The position numbers and the translations under genes are program-made. From the NCBI GenBank assembly GCA_963575745.1, contig CAUYUJ010015265.1:42501-106500 (forward strand): DNA of 64,000 nt. The letters are read 5' to 3'. Below, piece after piece: positions 20,642-30,278 of the stretch. Position 1 is the first letter of the stretch. Every line of letters starts with the position of its first letter. The DNA comes from Prorocentrum cordatum. Lineage: Eukaryota > Sar > Dinophyceae > Prorocentrales > Prorocentraceae. Below the pieces are notes generated by a model. That model saw nothing but the letters and a program-made list of their open reading frames with translations, was not told the DNA's origin and did no database searches.

Positions 20642-20945
20642 TTGGGTGGTTTTGCAATTTTTTGTAAGATATTTGACAATTCATTTTAAGAAAGCAGATT
20701 TTTTCGCACTGTTGGGGGTTTTGCGCGTCCGCAGTAAAATTTACCAGTCATAGAAGCAGTATTACTATCGAAACACTTGGAGAACCATCTTCATGTAAAA
20801 ACAAAACCACGATTTTTCGCGTTTTTTCTTTCTCGCCTCAGAAGCTTTCTACTTATGTGTTCCGACGATCGCTGTGCAGAAAAAGGAGCTCTACGAGGGT
20901 TCCCGGCGGTAACCAGGTTGGACGGTTTTACCGGGCGGTTCCATT
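20642..20945 (+). repeat. Family B 3' portion with a degraded terminal hairpin
   Basis: B body sequence starts at TTGGGTGGTTTTGCAATTTTTT, the resumption of a host whose head is upstream of the window. The hairpin at about 20905-20940 has extra single bases in several runs (TTGGACGG, TTTTACC, GGGCGG) and lacks a clean CCAGT. Single-base expansions in homopolymers could be sequencing error or decay. The GC-rich block begins here. Confidence 0.65.
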
Positions 20946-21235
20946 TTAAGACGAGGGCAGGACACGCGAAACGCGGAGAAGTGCGCTCTTTGCGCGACGA
21001 GACGGCGCCGCCGCGCGAGTGTCTTGCGCTTGGGTTTATTTCGGGTTTTTGGACAACAACAGGTGCGTAAACTGCGCACGTAAGCGCGCCCGGGAAGGAC
21101 AAGATCCTGAGCGCGCGCGGTCCCGGGGGAGGAACCGGCTCTAGGGGGCGAGACCTGGGCGCGCGCGTTCGCGGCCCTGAGCAGGGCGTTAAAAGGCTCC
21201 GAGAGAGGGGAAGGAAGGAAGGAAGGAGCACACGG

Positions 21236-23329
21236 ATGGAGGGGCAGGAGAAGAGAAAAGCGGGAGAGAGAGAGGAAGAGAGCACGGGCAGGGGGGCGGG
21301 CGAGAAGACGGCGGCGGCGACGACGACGACGACGAACCGCCCGCGCCGCCGGCTCGCCAGCCCTGCGCCCCGCCCCGCGCGGCCGCCCCCGGGACCCCCG
21401 CGCGCGCGCGCGGGGGCGGGGGCGCGCCGGGCGGGCGGGCGCGGGCGCTTGGGCGGCCGCGGCGCGCAGACACACGCGCGCCACACACACGCACAGACAC
21501 ACACACACACACACGCGCACGCACGCGCACACACCGGATTGGACGGTCGCCCCCAAGGCGGCCGTCCTTTCCCCCCGGGGACGGCGGTCCTTCCCAATCC
21601 CATGGGAGACCGTCGTCCTCAGCCCTGCCATCCCCTTGGCAGGGTGGCGCTAGGCGCAGGCTCTAGGAGCGCACTTCCCTCCCCGACGGCTGGGTTTTCC
21701 CCCAGCCGGCCCGGGGGTGTGACAGGGAATGAGGTAGTACTTGGTGAACTGCCGGTGAGACTGGGTATCCCCCAGTCTCATTTCAGCCTGGGCGCTAAGC
21801 GCAATTCGAGCCTCCGGGCAGGTAATGTGGGTTTGGGGTTGGGGGCGGCGGGGCCGGGGCCGGGGCCGGGGACCCAGGGGTCGGGCCCGGGGGGCCAGGG
21901 GCCGGGGCCAGGGGCAGGGGCGGGGCCCAGGACGCAGGGGGGTGCGCGCTGGAAGGGGGAAACGCTCGCGAATTTTTCGCGGGCGTTTTCCTGTCCAGCG
22001 CGTGATTCCGAGGGCGGCGTTGATTTCTTTGGAAATCCACGCTGGGAGGGGGAAACGCTCGCGATTTTTTCGCGGGCGTTTTCTTGCCCGGCGCGCGGTT
22101 TTCCGAGTGGCACGGAGGTTTCTGGAAACGGGCGCTCGGATGGGGAAACGCTCGTGAAATTTTCGCGGGCATTTTCCCGTCGGGCGCCCGTTTCCCGGAT
22201 TGGCGCGCCTTTTTCTGGAAAACCGGGTTGTGAGGGGGAAACTGACGCGGATTTTCCGTGCGGGTTTCCCGCTCCGGCGTTTTTATTGGACGATTCGGCC
22301 GACGGCGGTGGCGGCGGCGGCACCATCGGGCCCGGAGGCGTCAAAAATCGTCCCCGGGGCGTCAAAAATCGTTCCGCAGGCGTGCGAAAACGGCCCGCGG
22401 ACGACGGCGAGGAGGGAGAGGAGGAGGACGACGTGGAGAAAATGGGCGACAGAGGCGTCCAAAACGCCTCCCCGGAGGCGTGCAAATGGTTCCGCGGAGG
22501 CGTCGAAAACCGGTTGGGGGGAGATGATTTCTACGAGCGTGTTCTCGCCGGGGAAATTTCCGCGTTCGCTGCTAGCGACGACGAAGGCGACGACGACGTC
22601 TGCCGCTTCCCTGTCCGGGTTTCCGCTATAGCCATGGCTTTGGCCGAGATGGAGGAGGAGGAGGAGGAGGAGGAGGAGGAGGAGGAGAAGGAGGAGGAGG
22701 AGGAGGAGGAGGAGGAGGACGAGGGGGAGGGGGAGGGGGAGGGAGAGGAGGAGGAGGACGAGGAGGAGGAGGAGAAGAAGGCGGAGGAGGAGGAGGAGGA
22801 GGAGGAGGAGGAGGAGAGGGAGGAGGAGGAGGAGGAGGACGAGGGCGCCGACGACGACGACGACGACGACAACGACGGCGACGACCGGGACCGGGACCGG
22901 GACCGGGACCGGGACCGGGACCGGGACCGGGACGCGGTCGGAGACGGGACCTCGGCGGGGAGCGGTCCCGGTTCTCGGAGGCGGTGCGCGGAGCTCCCGG
23001 CGCCGGCCCGGGAGTCGCGCGCATGGGATGACCGGGTGGAGGAGTGTTTGCACGCAGAGCGCGACGTGATCCACGAGGAGGTCGTCGATGATTCCGCGTT
23101 GGAGGCGGCGGAGCGCGAGCAGAAATCGCTCTGGAAAGCGTGCCGCGCGTCGTGCCGGCGGGTTCGGTGTGCGCGGCGGGAGGCGGAGTGGGCGCGGCGG
23201 ACGGAGGCGGCGGCCGAGCGGTGCTGTGGAGGGCTACAGTGTTGCGGGTCACAGGAATCGATTCGCACACATCAGGCGCGTCCGTCGGTCGATCCCAGAG
23301 CTCGGAACTCGGTCTGCTGCTCGAACTAG
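21236..23329 (+). CDS. Uncharacterised low-complexity open frame, possibly not a gene
   Basis: It is an open frame of 697 codons. In order it encodes a basic start, Ala/Pro/Gly-rich stretches, Gly-Pro repeats, four 31-residue repeats with core GETLxxFSRAFS (about residues 240-365), several GVKNR-like short repeats, a Glu/Asp-rich run of about 90 residues, an Arg-Asp dipeptide run and a more ordinary helical segment (ARESRAWDDRVEECLHAE). The last 35 or so codons lie in family A repeat DNA, so the annotated end is accidental. Such bias can keep a frame open by chance, and the opposite strand is also open in places. The 93-bp period (divisible by 3) is the best argument for coding. No known domain is recognised. 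Confidence 0.3.
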   Translation: MEGQEKRKAGEREEESTGRGAGEKTAAATTTTTNRPRRRLASPAPRPARPPPGPPRARAGAGARRAGGRGRLGGRGAQTHARHTHAQTHTHTHAHARAHTGLDGRPQGGRPFPPGTAVLPNPMGDRRPQPCHPLGRVALGAGSRSALPSPTAGFSPSRPGGVTGNEVVLGELPVRLGIPQSHFSLGAKRNSSLRAGNVGLGLGAAGPGPGPGTQGSGPGGQGPGPGAGAGPRTQGGARWKGETLANFSRAFSCPARDSEGGVDFFGNPRWEGETLAIFSRAFSCPARGFPSGTEVSGNGRSDGETLVKFSRAFSRRAPVSRIGAPFSGKPGCEGETDADFPCGFPAPAFLLDDSADGGGGGGTIGPGGVKNRPRGVKNRSAGVRKRPADDGEEGEEEDDVEKMGDRGVQNASPEACKWFRGGVENRLGGDDFYERVLAGEISAFAASDDEGDDDVCRFPVRVSAIAMALAEMEEEEEEEEEEEEKEEEEEEEEEDEGEGEGEGEEEEDEEEEEKKAEEEEEEEEEEEREEEEEEDEGADDDDDDDNDGDDRDRDRDRDRDRDRDRDAVGDGTSAGSGPGSRRRCAELPAPARESRAWDDRVEECLHAERDVIHEEVVDDSALEAAEREQKSLWKACRASCRRVRCARREAEWARRTEAAAERCCGGLQCCGSQESIRTHQARPSVDPRARNSVCCSN
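21470..21534. repeat. CA/CG dinucleotide-rich microsatellite
   Basis: Alternating purine-pyrimidine sequence (ACACAC interspersed with GCGCAC) lies in the GC-rich block. This type of sequence can adopt Z-DNA; no function is evident. Confidence 0.8.
21623..21780. repeat. Cluster of three strong hairpins
   Basis: Perfect stems are CCCTGCCA/TGGCAGGG (21623-21630 with 21637-21644), CGGCTGGG/CCCAGCCG (21687-21694 with 21701-21708) and TGAGACTGGG/CCCAGTCTCA (21756-21765 with 21771-21780), with loops of 5 or 6 bases. The last two share a CTGGG/CCCAG core. Their arms differ from the array hairpin, so they are not copies of it. Confidence 0.8.
21950..22320 (+). repeat. Four tandem 93-bp repeats, each with an internal palindrome
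   Basis: The core GGGGAAACGCTCG (or a close variant) recurs at about 21958, 22051, 22144 and 22237, exactly 93 bp apart. Units 1-3 contain an imperfect inverted repeat (GGAAACGCTCGCGA with TCGCGGGCGTTTTCC). The unit equals 31 codons in the + frame. The fourth unit is more diverged. Confidence 0.8.
22650..22935 (+). repeat. GAG/GAC and GGGACC microsatellites
   Basis: (GAG)n with interruptions runs to about 22840, GAC repeats follow to about 22880, then CCGGGA hexanucleotide repeats to about 22930. In the + frame these give poly-Glu, poly-Asp and Arg-Asp runs. Confidence 0.9.
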
Positions 23330-23670
23330 GTCCGCGAAAGTATTGCATTATTCGAGTCATCCTGAGAGATGCTGTCGGTTTTCTGGACTTAACTCGGGCT
23401 GTAGGGGGGCTGCAGGGCTGGTAATCAGAGGAGTCGATTCGCAGACACCAGACGCGTCCGCCTGTCGCATTCAGAGGTCTGAACTCGGTTTGATACTCGA
23501 ACTGGGTTGCGAAACTGTTTTTTTCGTTAGAGTCATCTTGAAAGGTCCGAAATCGCTTGGGCTGAAAAAGTACTCGTTCTCTGGAGTTTTCTCTACGCTA
23601 TATACTGGCAGGAAGCTCTACGAGTCCCCCGGCGGTAACAAAGGTTGACGGTTTACCGCCGGCGCCCAGT
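23221..23670 (+). repeat. Family A 3' portion after the GC-rich block
   Basis: It starts inside a late-type monomer (GAGGGCTACAGTGTTGCGGG) and runs through the last monomer, tail and hairpin to CCCAGT at 23670. Its 5' part is not adjacent on the far side of the GC-rich block, which ends in a family B sequence, so the block is not a simple insertion into this copy. Confidence 0.75.
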
Positions 23671-26000
23671 TATTGCTGGAAGCAAAGAGTAATTCCGGCG
23701 CGCTGGAGAGCTAGTTGGCTCGAAAAAAAAGAACTGAACTTTTCACAGCTTTTGGTCGGTTGAAAATAACTCTTCCCTTAGCAAGTTATTGCTGGAAGCT
23801 TGAGAGTAATTCCGGAGCGCTGGAGAGCTAGTTGGCAAGAAAAATCTCGACGGACCTTATGCTTCTTTTTGGTCGGTTGAAAATTTTGTTCTCGAAATCT
23901 GACCATTCGTTAGAGCTCTAGTATTTTTTCCTGTGATATTCGATCTTATTCCCGCTCGCCATCTTGATCTCAGCTCGATCGGGTACATTTTACTGCGAAA
24001 AAGCGTCCCGGCGGGAACGGCCGTTTCGAGTCATCTTGATACGCGTTGTCGGTATTTTGTTCCTAACTCGAGCTGTAGGGCAGCTACAGAGCTGGTGAGC
24101 ACACCTATCGCGTTCAGAATTATCAGGCGCGTTCGCCCGTTGAATCCAGAGGTCTGAACTCGGTCTGCTAGCCGAGCTAGGTCCGCAAACCTATTCGTAT
24201 TATTCGAGTCGTATTGACAGACGCTCTCGGTTTTCTGTACTTAACTCGAGCTGTACGGCAGCTACAGAGCTGTTAAGCACACCTATCGCATTCAGAATTA
24301 TGAGGCGCGTTCGCCTGTTGAATCGAGAGGTCTGAACTCGGTTTGCTAGCCGAGCTAGGTCCGCAAACCTATTCGTATCATTCGAGTCGTCTTGACAGAC
24401 GCTCTCGATTTTCTGTACTTAACTCGAGCTGTAGGGCAGCTACAGGGCTCAATGTCGCAGACATCGATGGGGAACCATCAGTCGCGTTTGTCTATTGACC
24501 GAGAGCTCTGAACTCGGCCTGCTGCCCGAGCTAGGTGCGAAACTATTCGTATTGTCCGAATCATCTTGAGAAGTGCTCTCAATTTTCTGCACTCAACTCG
24601 TGCTGGGGGATGGCTACAGTGCTGCGGGTCACAGATATCGATTTGCACACATCAGGCGCGTCTGTTGGTCGATTCCAGAGGTCGGAACTCGGTCTGCTGC
24701 TCGAACTAGATCCGCGAAACTATTCTAAAATTCGAGTCGATACTGTCGGTTTTCTGCACTTCACTCGGGCTCTAGGGGAGCTGCAGGGCTGGGAATGTGG
24801 ATTCACAGACATCAGACGCTCCCGCCTGTCGCATTCAGAGGTCTGAACTCGGTTCGACATTCGAACTGGGTTGCGAAACTGTTTGTTTTTTGGTTAGAGT
24901 CATCTTGAGAGGTCTGAAATCGCTTGGGCTGAAAAACTAGTCGTTCTTTGGAGTTTCTATTCACACTATATACTGTGAGGAAGCTCTACGAGTCCCCGGC
25001 GGTAAGAAAGGTTGACGGTTTACCGCCGGCACCCAGTTTTGTTCTTCAAATTTGTCAATTCGTTTGAGCTCTAGTATTTTTTCCCGTCATATTTGATCTT
25101 ATTTCCGCTCGCCATCTTGATCTCAGCTCGATCGGGTGAATATTACTATCGAAAAGCACACTGGCGGGATCGGCCGTTTCGAGTCATCTTGATACGTGCT
25201 GACGGTTTTTTGAACATAACTCGAGCTTTTAGGGCAGCTACAGAGCTGGTAAGCACAGCTAATCGATCCAGAATGCTTAGGCGCCTTGGCCTCTTGAACC
25301 CAGAGGTCTGAACTCGGTTTGGTAGCCGATGTAGGTCCGCCAACCTATTCGTATTAGGCGAGTCATTGTAGCCGACGCTCTCGGTTTTCTGTACTTTTCT
25401 CGAGCTGTAGGGCAGCTACAGAGCTGATAGTCACAGACATCGATTGGGAATCTTTGGGCGCGTTCGTCTCTTGAATCGAGAGCTCTGAACTCGGCCTGCT
25501 GCCCGCGCTAGGTCGGCGAAACTATTCGTATTGTTCGGGTCATCTTGAGGAGTGCTCTCGGTTTTCTGTACTTAACTCGTGCTTGGGGAGAGCTAGAGTG
25601 CTGGTGACATAAATCGATTCAGAGACATCAGCAATGTGCGTCTGTCGAATTCAGAGCTCGGCACTCGGTCTGCTGTTCGAACCAGGTTCGCGAAACTATT
25701 GTATTATTCGAGTCATACTGTCGGTTTTCTCCCTTAACTCGGGCTGTAGGGGAGCTGCAGGGCCAGTCAGAGGAGTCGATTCGCGGACATTTGACGCGTC
25801 CGCCGGTCTGAACTCGGTTTTCATACTCGAGCTGGGTTGGCAAACTGTTGTTTTTTGGCAGTCATCTTGAGAGGTCTGAAATCGCTTGAGCTCAGAAACT
25901 AGTCGTTCTCTAGATTTTCCTTCCATACTTTATACTGTCAGGAAGCTCTACGAGTTCCCCGGCGGTAACCAAGGTTGACGGTTTACCGCCGGCGCCCAGT
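23671..26000 (+). repeat. Family A element in pieces: 23671-23767 and 25038-26000
   Basis: It resumes at TATTGCTGGAAGC, is interrupted after GGTTGAAAAT by A7, and resumes with TTTGTTCTTCAAATTTG. This is the same internal site (GGTTGAAAAT/TTTTGTTC) used by B6 in A0. It ends CGCCCAGT at 26000. Confidence 0.8.
23768..25037 (+). repeat. Family A element (A7), about 1,270 bp, head with a short deletion
   Basis: The head reads AACTCTTCCCTTAGC, lacking GTAGAGC of the standard head. All other parts are present, including the terminal hairpin and ACCCAGT. Confidence 0.8.
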
Positions 26001-26338
26001 TGGTCGACCCGGCCAGAAAGGACAAAGTGATAACTTTTCGGTGGTTTTGCAATTTTTTAAAAGATATTTGACAATGTATTTTGAGAAAGCAGATTTTTCG
26101 CACCTGTAAACGACTATGAGGGCTTCTCTGTCTAAGTGTGAGCTCTGTAGGCGCAGTTTCACTATAAAAACACTTGGCGGAACCATCTTCATGTCGACAC
26201 GAAAAAATTAATTTTTCTTTTTTTTCGAGAAATGCTTTCAGAAGCTCTCTCTTTCGACTCCTAGCACTCTTACGCGTGCTAGGAGCTCTACGAGGTTCCC
26301 GGCGGTGACCAGGTTGACGGTTCACCGCCGACGCCAGT
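26001..26338 (+). repeat. Family B 3' portion
   Basis: B sequence from TGGTCGACCCGGCCAG to a GA/TC hairpin and CGCCAGT. The head is not found immediately upstream and probably lies to the left of the array section visible here. Confidence 0.75.
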
Positions 26339-26552
26339 TAGAAGCCGGACGGTGGTGGTGGACCGAAACTGGTGGGTTTCTGCCAGCGCTTCCACAGCGC
26401 TGGTGGTGAGCTTCCCAGAGCTCTCCAGGAAAGATTTCCCGTCCCCAAAGGGTCTCTTCGCACTCCGAGTTTTGGACGCTACCAAGTTGCCAGGAAGCTC
26501 TACGACTCCCCCGGCGGTAAGGAAGATTGACGGTTTACCGCGGGCGCCCAGT
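26339..26552 (+). repeat. Family D fragment with terminal hairpin
   Basis: GC-rich sequence containing GAGTTTTGGACGCTACCAAG leads into the standard inverted head copy (GGAAGCTCTACGA) and hairpin. D therefore shares the terminal module of A. Confidence 0.7.
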
Positions 26553-26599
26553 AACTCGTAGAGCTTCCCATAGCAAGTTAATGCTGGAAGCTTGAGAGG

Positions 26600-28186
26600 A
26601 ACTCGTAGAGCTTCCCTTAGCAAGTAATTTCTGGAAGCTTAAGAGTAATTCCGGGGCGCTGGAGAGCTAGTTGGCAAGAAAAATCTCGACGGAGCTTTTG
26701 CTGATTTTTGTTCGGTTGAAAATTTTGTTCTCGAAATTCAAGAATTCGTTTGAGCTCTAGTTCTTCCCATGACTGCAACCGGCGGTAAACCGTCAACCTG
26801 GTCACCGCCGGGAACCCCGTAGAGCTCTTTTCTTGCACGGCGATCGTCGGAACACATAGAGTAAGATTCTGGAGCGAGAAACAAAAAAACTCGAAAAATC
26901 ACGTTTTTCTGTTTTTGTTCAACGTCGGTTCCGCCAAGTGATTTGATAGTAATCCTGCACCTATAGACCTGAAAATTTTACTGGCAGACGCGAAATAACC
27001 CACTACAGGTGCGAAAAATCTGCTTTCTCAAAATGAATTGTCAAATATCTTTCAAATATTCGCAAAACCACCCAAAAGTCATCACTTTGTCCTTTCTGGC
27101 CGGGTCGACCGACTAGCTCCACCCTGCGCCGGAATTCCTCTAGCTCTTCGATGCCGAAGAGCTCTACGAGGTTTATTTGATCTTATTCCCGCTCGCCATC
27201 TTGATCTCAGCTCGATCGGGTACCTTTTACTGCCAAAAAGCGTCGCGGCGGGATCGGCTGTTTCGAGTCATCTTGTCACGCGGTGACGGTTTTCTCAAGA
27301 TAACTCGAGCTTCAGGACAGCTACAGAGCTGGTAAGCACAGGTAATCGATTCAGAATAATCAGGCGTGTTCGTCTGTTGAATCCAGAGGTCTGAACTCGG
27401 TCTGCTAGCCGAGCTACGTCCGCAGACCTATTCTTATTATTCGAGTCATCTTGTCAGACGCTCTCGGTTTTCTGTATTGAACTCGAGCTACAGGTCAGCT
27501 ACAGAGCTGATGCGTACAGAATCTGATACATAATCATCAGTGGCCGTTGTCTGTTGGATCTAGAGCTCGAAACTATTCGTATTGTTCGAGTCGCCTTCAG
27601 AGATGCTGTCGGTTCTCTGCACTTAACTCGGGCTGTAGGGGGGCTGCATGGCTGGTAATTAATGGAATCGATTCGGAGACATCAGGCGCGTCCGTTTTTC
27701 GAATCCAGAGCTCCGAATTTTGTCTGCTGCCCGAACTAGGTCCGCAAAACTATTCGTATAGTTCGAGTCATCCTGAGAGATGCTGTCGGTTCCCTGCACT
27801 TAACTCGGGCTGTAGGGGGGCTGCAGGGCTGGTAATCACAGGAATCGTTTCAGAGACATCAGACGCGATCGCCTGTCGCATGCAGAGGTCTGAACTCGGT
27901 CTGATACTCGAGCTAGGTTTGCCAAACTATTCGTATTGTTCGAGTCATCTTGAGAGGTGCTGTCGACTTACACGCGTAACTCGGGCTGTAGGAGAGCCAC
28001 AGAGCACGTACAGAAGACAATCCAGAAGCATCGGGGGCGTTCGGCTGTTGCATCCGAGAGGTTTGAGATTGCTTGGGCTGAACAACTATTTTTTTCTGTG
28101 CAATTCTTTCCGACATTATGTGTTGTCAGGAAGCTCTACGAGTCCCCGGCGGTAACAAAGGTTGACGGTTCACCGCCGGCGCCCAG
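26600..28186 (+). repeat. Family A element (A9) carrying an inverted B copy
   Basis: The pieces are 26600-26771 and about 27173-28186. The leader is interrupted at GTTCTTCCCATG by a minus-strand family B element and resumes with TTATTTGATCTTATTCCCGC. It ends with GCGCCCAG; its hairpin is a mixed type (GGTAA with TCACC, one mismatch). Confidence 0.75.
26772..27172 (-). repeat. Complete family B element, inverted, about 401 bp
   Basis: Read on the minus strand it starts at 27172 with ACCTCGTAGAGCTCTTCGGC and ends near 26772 in a hairpin plus CAGT. It is the only complete inverted copy in the array. Both ends obey the same terminal rules, so the element and not a larger block was inserted in reverse. 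Confidence 0.85.
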
Positions 28187-29264
28187 CAATTCCGGGGGCG
28201 CTGGAGAGCTAGTTGGCAAGACAAATCTCGACGGACATTTTGACGACTTTTGCTCGGTTAAAAATTCTGTTCTCGAAATTCAACAATTCGTTAGAGCTCT
28301 AGTATTTTTCCCGTGATATTGGATCATATTCCCGCTCGCCGTCTTGATCTCAGCTCGATCGGGTATCTTTTACTGCCAAAAAGCACTGCGGCGGGATCGC
28401 CCGTTTTGGGTCATCTTGTCACGCGCTGACGGTTTTCTCAAGATAACTCGAGCTTCAGGACAGCTACAGAGCTGGTAAGCACAGCTAATCGATTCAGAAT
28501 GATCAGGCGCGTCCCAGAGGTCTGAACTCGATCTGCTAGCCGAGCTAGGTCCGCAAACCTATTCGTATTATTCGAGTCATCTTGACAGACGCTCTCGGTT
28601 TTCTGTACTCAACTCGAGCTACAGGACAGCTACAGAGCTGATGCGTACAGAATATGACTCAGAATCATCATTGGCCGTTGTCTGTTGAATCCAGAGCTCT
28701 GAAGTCGGTCTGCTGCCCGATCTAGAATTGCCAAACTATTCGTATTGTTCGAGTTATCTTGAGAGATGCTGTCGGTTCTCTGCACTTAACTCGGGCTGTA
28801 GGGGGGCTGCATGGCTGGTAATCAGGGGAATCGATTCGGTGACATCAGGCGCGTCCGCTTGTGGAATTCGGTTTCCTGCACTTAACTCGGGCTGTAGGGG
28901 AGGCTGCAGGGCTGGTAATCACAGGAATCGATTTAAAGACATCAGACGCGTCCCACTATTGCATTCAGAGGTCTGAACTCGGTCTGATACTCGAGCTAGG
29001 TTGCCAAACTAGTCGTATTGTTCGAGTCATCTTGAGAGGTGCTGTCGATTTACGCACGTATCTCGGGCTGTAGGAAAGCTACAGAGCTGGTACAGAAGAC
29101 AATCCAGAAGCATCGGGGGCGTTCGGCTGTCACATCCGGTCTGAAATTGCTTGGGCTGAAAGATTATATTTTCTGTGATTTTTTTTCGACATTATATGTT
29201 GTCAGGAAGCTCTACGAGTCCCCCGGCGGTAACAAAGGTTGACGGTTTACCGCCGGCGCCCAGT

Positions 29265-30175
29265 TTTGGTGACTTTTCTTCACTTGAAGATTATGTTCTC
29301 AAAATCTGAACATTCGTTAGAGCTCTAGTATTTTTTCCCGTGATATTCGATCTTATTCCCGCTCGCCATCTTGATCTCAGCTCGATCGGGTGAATATTAC
29401 TATCGAAAAGCACTGTGGCGGGATCGGCCGTTTCGAGTCATCTTGATACGCGCTGACGGTTTTCTGAAATAACTCGAGCTTTAGGACAGCTACAGAGCTG
29501 GTAAGCACAGCCAATCGATGTAGAATAATTAGGCGCGTTCGCCTGTTGAATCCAGAGGTCCGAGCTAGGTCCGCAAACCTATTCGTATTATTCTAGTCAT
29601 CTTGACAGGAACTCTCGGTTTTCTGTACTTAACTCGAGCTGTAGGACAGCTACAGAGCTGATATTCAAGAAACCGATTCAGAATGATCAGTTGCGTTTGT
29701 CTGTCGATTCCAGAGCTCTGAACTCGGTCTGCTGCCCGATCTAGAATCGCGAAACTATTCGTATTGGTCGAGTCATCTTGAGAAGTGCTCTCGGTTTTCT
29801 TCACTCAACTCGCGCTGTCACAGGAATCGATTTGGAGACATCAGGCGCGTCCGCCTGTCGAATCAAGAGCTCGGAACTCGGCCTGCTGCCCAAATCAGGT
29901 CTGCGAAACTACTGTATTGTTCGAGTCATCCTGAGAGGTGCTGTCGGTTTTCTGCACTTAACTCGGGCTGTAGGGGAGCTGCAGGGCTGGTAATCACAGG
30001 AGTCGATTCGCAGACATCAGACGCGTCCGCCTGTCGCACTCAGAGGTCAACAAATATTCACTATGAGTCGGAATGTTGGTAGGTGCTGTCGGTTTTCTCA
30101 ACTTAAGTCGAGCTAGGAAGCTCTACGAGTCTGCCGGCGGTAACCAAGGTTGACGGTTTACCGCCGGCGCCCAGT
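29265..30175 (+). repeat. Family A 3' portion
   Basis: It resumes at TTTGGTGACTTTTC and runs through leader, monomers and hairpin to CCCAGT at 30175. Confidence 0.75.
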
Positions 30176-30278
30176 TTGGACGCTACCAATTCCGGCGCGC
30201 TGAAGATCTAGTACTTTGTAGAGCTCTTTGGCAGCGATGAGCTAGAGAAATAACTCGTAGAGCTTCCCTTAGCAAGTG
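30176..30278 (+). repeat. Stack of three truncated heads (D, B, A)
   Basis: A D fragment (TTGGACGCTACCAATTCC) runs to 30212. A diverged B head (ACTTTGTAGAGCTCTTTGG) covers 30213-30251; its continuation TCGGGCGCAGGGTGG is at 35043. A family A head covers 30252-30278 and continues at 31466. The stacking records three successive insertions. Confidence 0.75.

Larger units (their letters stand above)
20946..23220. other. GC-rich insertion of unknown origin in the array
   Basis: The composition changes abruptly: CpG-rich, purine-skewed, with many simple repeats. It begins after the degraded B hairpin and ends at about 23220, where family A monomer sequence (GTGCTGTGGAGGGCTACAG) restarts mid-monomer. 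Neither edge shows a target duplication or terminal inverted repeat that I can recognise. It contains three strong hairpins (21623-21780), a CA-type microsatellite (21470-21534), four 93-bp repeats (about 21950-22320) and acidic-codon microsatellites (about 22650-22935). It could be a captured host fragment or a misjoined unrelated contig. Confidence 0.6.
26553..29264 (+). repeat. Family A element (A10) in pieces: 26553-26599 and 28187-29264
   Basis: The head AACTCGTAGAGCTTCCCATAGC abuts the previous CCCAGT end directly, a head-to-tail junction. It is interrupted by A9 and resumes at 28187 with CAATTCCGGGGGCGC. Confidence 0.75.

Noticed and set aside
22626-23360. Minus-strand Pro/Arg- and Ser-rich frames opposite the acidic microsatellites
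   Set aside because: They are complements of GAG and GAC microsatellites, and several overlapping frames are equally open.
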